A stretch of DNA of 64,000 nt from Stenotrophomonas tumulicola (lineage in GTDB: Bacteria; Pseudomonadota; Gammaproteobacteria; Xanthomonadales; Xanthomonadaceae), in NCBI RefSeq assembly GCF_014117215.1, contig NZ_JACGXS010000009.1, positions 62,001 through 126,000 on the forward strand. Reading direction: 5' to 3'. The notes beneath the pieces are model-generated. The model was not told the DNA's origin. It worked only from the letters and a program-made list of their open reading frames with translations, and did not search any database. The position numbers were made by a program, and so were the translations under genes. Positions 61,154 through 64,000 of the stretch are shown piece after piece. How positions within the stretch are numbered: position 1 is the stretch's first letter; every line of letters begins with the position of its first letter.

Positions 61154-61876
61154 ATGACTGCTGCCAAACGCGTCCTGATCGTCGAAGACGATCCCCATAT
61201 CGCCGACCTGCTGCGGCTGCACCTGGGTGACGAGGGCTATGTGGTGCAGCATGCGGCTGATGGCGATGCGGGGATGCGCCTGCTGGAACAGGAAGGGCCA
61301 TGGGACGCACTGGTGCTGGACGTGATGCTGCCAGGCGTGGACGGGCTGCAGATCTGCCGACGCGCACGGGCGATGGCCCGCTACGTGCCGATCATCATCA
61401 TCAGTGCACGGGGCAGCGAAACCCAGCGCATCGTCGGCCTGGAACTGGGCGCGGATGACTACCTGGCGAAGCCCTTTTCCCTGCCTGAGCTGGTGGCCCG
61501 GGTACGTGCGCTGCTGCGACGGGCCGAAGCAATGGCGCAGAGTGCGCGGATGGATGCCGGTGCGATCACCGTGGGCGGCCTGCACCTGGACCCGCTGGCA
61601 CGCACCGCCAGCAACGACGGACAGGAACTTGAACTGACGCCGCGCGAGTTCGACCTGCTGCTGTTCTTTGCACGGAACCCGGACCAGGTATTCGCGCGTG
61701 CGGAGCTGCTGGACCAGGTGTGGGGCTATGGCCACGACGGCTACGAGCACACGGTGAACACGCATATCAACCGCCTGCGCAACAAGATCGAGGCGGATCC
61801 GGCCACGCCGCGGCGGCTGCTGACGGTATGGGGACGCGGCTACAAACTGGTGGACGGCACCGGGGGTACTGCATGA
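61154..61876 (+). CDS. OmpR/PhoB-family response regulator
   Basis: 240 aa from the ATG at 61154. The receiver has Glu11, Asp12, Asp13, phospho-site Asp56 in LVLDVMLPG and Lys in DYLAKPF. The C-terminal winged helix (about 140-235) shows LTPREFDLLLFFARNPDQVFAR and NTHINRLRNKIE. It is divergent from msrB with 142 bp between, so it is a plausible activator of the repair operon. It overlaps its kinase gene by four bases (ATGA). Confidence 0.93.
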   Translation: MTAAKRVLIVEDDPHIADLLRLHLGDEGYVVQHAADGDAGMRLLEQEGPWDALVLDVMLPGVDGLQICRRARAMARYVPIIIISARGSETQRIVGLELGADDYLAKPFSLPELVARVRALLRRAEAMAQSARMDAGAITVGGLHLDPLARTASNDGQELELTPREFDLLLFFARNPDQVFARAELLDQVWGYGHDGYEHTVNTHINRLRNKIEADPATPRRLLTVWGRGYKLVDGTGGTA

Positions 61877-63336
61877 TTCCGCGCCTGCGGCTGTGGCAGA
61901 AGCTGGCCGTGGTGTTCTGCGCGCTGCTGCTGTTGTGCAGCCTGGCGTTGCTGGGCATGCAGATGCGGATGGCGATACGCCATGAGCAGGAAGTGGTGCA
62001 GCGCCTGTCGCTGGGCCTGGCCGGCCACATTGCCCAACGCAGCGAATTGATGGACACGGCGGGCATGCGTGAGCCAGCCGTGCGTGCGTTGTTCGGCCAG
62101 TTGATGGCGGTCAATCCCAGCGTGGAGGTCTACCTGCTGGATGACCAGGGCCGCGTCCTCGGGCATGACGCGCCCCGTGGGCACCTGCATCGCGACCGCG
62201 TGGACGTGGCGCCGTTGAAGGCGCTGCTGGCGGGCGCGGCGCTGCCGATCCTGGGCGACGATCCACGCAGCACGCACGCGCGCAAGGTCTTCAGCGTGGC
62301 ACCGCTGGTGGTGCAGGGGCGGGCGGCAGGGTATGTGTACGTGGTGCTGGTGGGCGAACAGCGGCAGATGCTGGCCGATGACTTGGCCGCGAGCAGCCAG
62401 TGGCGCACCATGTTGTGGTCGGCGGCGGTCGTCGCCACGCTGGGCGTGCTGGCCGGACTGGTCGCGTTCTACTGGGTGACGCGCCCGCTGCGCGAGCTGA
62501 CCCGACGCATCCAGTCGTTCGACATCGATGCGCCCATCGCGTTGCCGTCATTGCCGCCGTTGCGGGCCGGCGAACGCAACGAACTGCTGATCCTCGAACA
62601 TGCACATGCGCAGATGGCGCGCCGCCTGGCGGATCAATGGCAGCAACTGCGGCAGCAGGACCTGCAACGCCGGGAACTGGTCGCCAACATCTCGCACGAC
62701 CTGCGCACGCCTTTGGCTTCGCTGCACGGTTACCTGGAAACACTGGCGATGAAAGACGCATTGCTTTCGCCGGAAGAGCGCAGGCGCTACCTGGGCATTG
62801 CGCTGGCACAGAGCAGCAAAGTGGGCGGGCTGGCGCGCGCGCTGTTCGAACTGGCGCGGCTGGAGCATGGGCAGGTGCAGCTGCAGTGGGAAGTGTTCGC
62901 GCTGCCAGAACTGCTGCAGGACGTGCTGCAGAAATTCGAATTGACCGCGCAGGCGAAAGGACAGCGGCTGGACGCGGGTTTTCCGCCTGGCCTGCCGCTG
63001 GTCCGCGCCGACGTGGGGCTGGTGGAACGTGTCCTGACCAACCTGATCGACAACGCGTTGCGTCACGCTCCGTCCGGCGGTCATGTCCAGGTGCAGCTGG
63101 ACGCTGATGCGGACAGCGTACGGGTGCAGGTAAGCGATGACGGCCCAGGCGTGGATCCGGCAGTCCGCGGGACGCTGTTCCATGCCCCGGCATCGCTGGG
63201 ACGGCGAGGTGGCAATGGCGGGTTGGGACTGCTGATCGTGCAGCGCATAGTGCAACTGCACGGGCGGACGATTCGACTCCAGGGCAGTGCGCCCGGCGCG
63301 ACGTTCGTATTCCAGCTGCCGCGTGCCGGAGCGTAG
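61873..63336 (+). CDS. Membrane sensor histidine kinase
   Basis: 487 aa. Two helices at about 7-29 (LAVVFCALLLLCSLALLGM) and 175-200 flank a periplasmic domain of about 150 residues. A HAMP-like linker (PLRELTRRIQSF), HisKA with His275 in NISHDLRTPLA, and an HATPase_c domain (VLTNLIDNALRHAPSGG, DDGPGVDP, GGNGGLGLLIVQRIV) follow. It pairs with the regulator encoded just upstream. It probably senses envelope oxidative or redox stress, inferred only from the neighbouring msr operon. Confidence 0.9.
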   Translation: MIPRLRLWQKLAVVFCALLLLCSLALLGMQMRMAIRHEQEVVQRLSLGLAGHIAQRSELMDTAGMREPAVRALFGQLMAVNPSVEVYLLDDQGRVLGHDAPRGHLHRDRVDVAPLKALLAGAALPILGDDPRSTHARKVFSVAPLVVQGRAAGYVYVVLVGEQRQMLADDLAASSQWRTMLWSAAVVATLGVLAGLVAFYWVTRPLRELTRRIQSFDIDAPIALPSLPPLRAGERNELLILEHAHAQMARRLADQWQQLRQQDLQRRELVANISHDLRTPLASLHGYLETLAMKDALLSPEERRRYLGIALAQSSKVGGLARALFELARLEHGQVQLQWEVFALPELLQDVLQKFELTAQAKGQRLDAGFPPGLPLVRADVGLVERVLTNLIDNALRHAPSGGHVQVQLDADADSVRVQVSDDGPGVDPAVRGTLFHAPASLGRRGGNGGLGLLIVQRIVQLHGRTIRLQGSAPGATFVFQLPRAGA

Positions 63337-63672
63337 CGCCTCGGCCGGGCGGCGGTGGCGCTGGATGTAGTCGACCATGCACATCGAACGCGGCAGAGGG
63401 CAACAGGTGCTGGTGCGCGCGTACCCACGGGGGGCCGGGTGGCGCCCATGGCCTGCTTGCCGCGATATCGCCGGCGATGGACACGCTGGAAGCACGCTTT
63501 TATGGACGCGTGGTGTCGTGATCCGCTGAAGGTGATGCGGGTCGTGGCCCGAGGCGATCGCCAAGCGCCCACACGATTGCACCATCGAGGTCCTCTACTG
63601 CAAGGACCTTCGCATGTTCCAGAGTGTCGGCGTCGCCATGGCGAGTCAGAAGGCCTGCACGTCGAGGCTGCC
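63337..63672. other. Intergenic segment before the partial synthetase-like gene
   Basis: 336 bp without a recognised gene. The frame of the next gene is open through most of it but its translation looks non-coding. One small frame (ATG 63614 to TGA 63674-63676, 20 codons) ends overlapping the next start as GTGA. No lasso-precursor-like leader was found on either strand. Confidence 0.5.
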
Positions 63673-64000
63673 GTGAGCGTGGCCGGGGCGTGGACGTCTG
63701 GCCGGCCCGTTTCCATGAGCTGGCTTGCACAGGCAATGGGAGGCGGCGATGCCAGCGGCGTGCCCGCATGGATATCCGATGACGGCACGCTGGCGCTCAC
63801 CAATGGCCAGGGGCACGCGGTATGTGCAACGGGGCGCCATAGGGTGGCATTGGAGGGTATCGCCTGGAGGACCGGTGATTCGCAGGTGTTGACCGCGCAG
63901 GAGGTCGCGTCCTGGATCGCAGGGGAAGGGCTGCTGGCTGCATTGCGCGGGATGGACGGCGCATTCGTGCTGGTGCACTGGGATGCCGTTCGCCGCGAGC
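63673..64000 (+). CDS. Asparagine-synthetase-like protein, N-terminal part (3' end outside window)
   Basis: 109 codons visible from a GTG at 63673 (GAGG 5 nt upstream), overlapping the TGA of a tiny frame as GTGA. It is cut by the window edge. The start VSVAGAWTSGRPVSMSWLAQ and the later segment LLAALRGMDGAFVLVHWDAVRR fit the N-terminal glutaminase-like domain of asparagine synthetases, in which L..L.G.FAfalwD is conserved. The catalytic Cys2 of true glutaminases is absent, as in the lasso-peptide cyclase (C protein) group. A lasso-cyclase or other amide-forming synthetase is therefore possible. The ATP-binding C-terminal domain is not in view. Confidence 0.6.
   Translation, partial: MSVAGAWTSGRPVSMSWLAQAMGGGDASGVPAWISDDGTLALTNGQGHAVCATGRHRVALEGIAWRTGDSQVLTAQEVASWIAGEGLLAALRGMDGAFVLVHWDAVRRE

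Noticed and set aside
63500..63769. Reverse-strand frame containing GAIVWALGD as a lasso precursor
   Set aside because: A Gly1-Asp9 ring can be drawn, but the leader lacks the expected Thr at -2, the frame is antisense to the synthetase gene, and no ribosome site is seen.
1..64000. tRNA, rRNA, integrase or IS elements
   Set aside because: I saw no cloverleaf-compatible or rRNA-like stretch, no transposase motif, and no flanking direct repeats of the kind left by insertion.

Overview
The window is GC-rich chromosomal DNA. Its many short GTAG-ended palindromes (SMAG elements), its gene content and its codon use point to a member of the Stenotrophomonas maltophilia complex or a close relative in the Xanthomonadaceae. 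I found no phage, plasmid, IS element, CRISPR array, rRNA or tRNA. Coding density is high, with short operons and many divergent or convergent pairs. The first and last genes are cut by the window edges.

Layout. 2-5177: the barrel end of an autotransporter, an exported S8 protease, a YncE-like propeller protein and a tandem SMAG array. 5173-13404: a UvrD-like helicase, a hydrolase, a polysaccharide deacetylase, a methyltransferase and two metal modules (the divergent pair dmeF/dmeR-like with its operator, and a zigA-type GTPase under a Zur-like box). 13444-20012: an ABC-F ATPase, a CSS-motif EAL phosphodiesterase, a lytic transglycosylase and an NHL-propeller/M23 fusion. 20058-23150: a YCII/DGPF-VOC-VOC-ECF42-type sigma operon with a matching promoter. 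23241-28161: an M28 peptidase, a LytS/LytTR two-component pair and small envelope proteins. 28530-44289: an M13 lipoprotein peptidase, LysR/ygiD, a Na+/H+ antiporter, small conserved proteins, a cytosolic msrB, the lrp-dadA-alr D-alanine module and a hybrid sensor kinase. 44454-54301: rsmC, an rsuA-like gene and a HAD phosphatase in one coupled operon, then fabAB, dinB, an oxidoreductase/LysR pair, gph, and btuB behind a cobalamin riboswitch. 54801-63336: a histidine phosphatase, a TfoX-like protein, a free-Met-R-sulfoxide reductase, a MocR regulator, and a membrane-tethered methionine sulfoxide repair operon (msrB-dipZ-msrA) with a divergent two-component system. 63673-64000: the N-terminal end of an asparagine-synthetase-like gene that could open a lasso-peptide-type cluster.

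How the genes work together. Four methionine sulfoxide reductases cover free, cytosolic and periplasmic substrates. The periplasmic MsrA and MsrB both lack a resolving cysteine and sit beside a DsbD-like electron donor, which suggests a dedicated reducing relay. Metal and cofactor homeostasis shows three readable cis elements: a DmeR/RcnR-type operator, a Zur-type box and a B12 riboswitch. Intergenic repeats (SMAG palindromes, and three copies of a long inverted repeat with a GGGGACGGAGG core) lie at 3' gene ends, and in two cases supply a neighbouring gene's stop codon.

All functions are inferred from reading the sequence; no database search was run.
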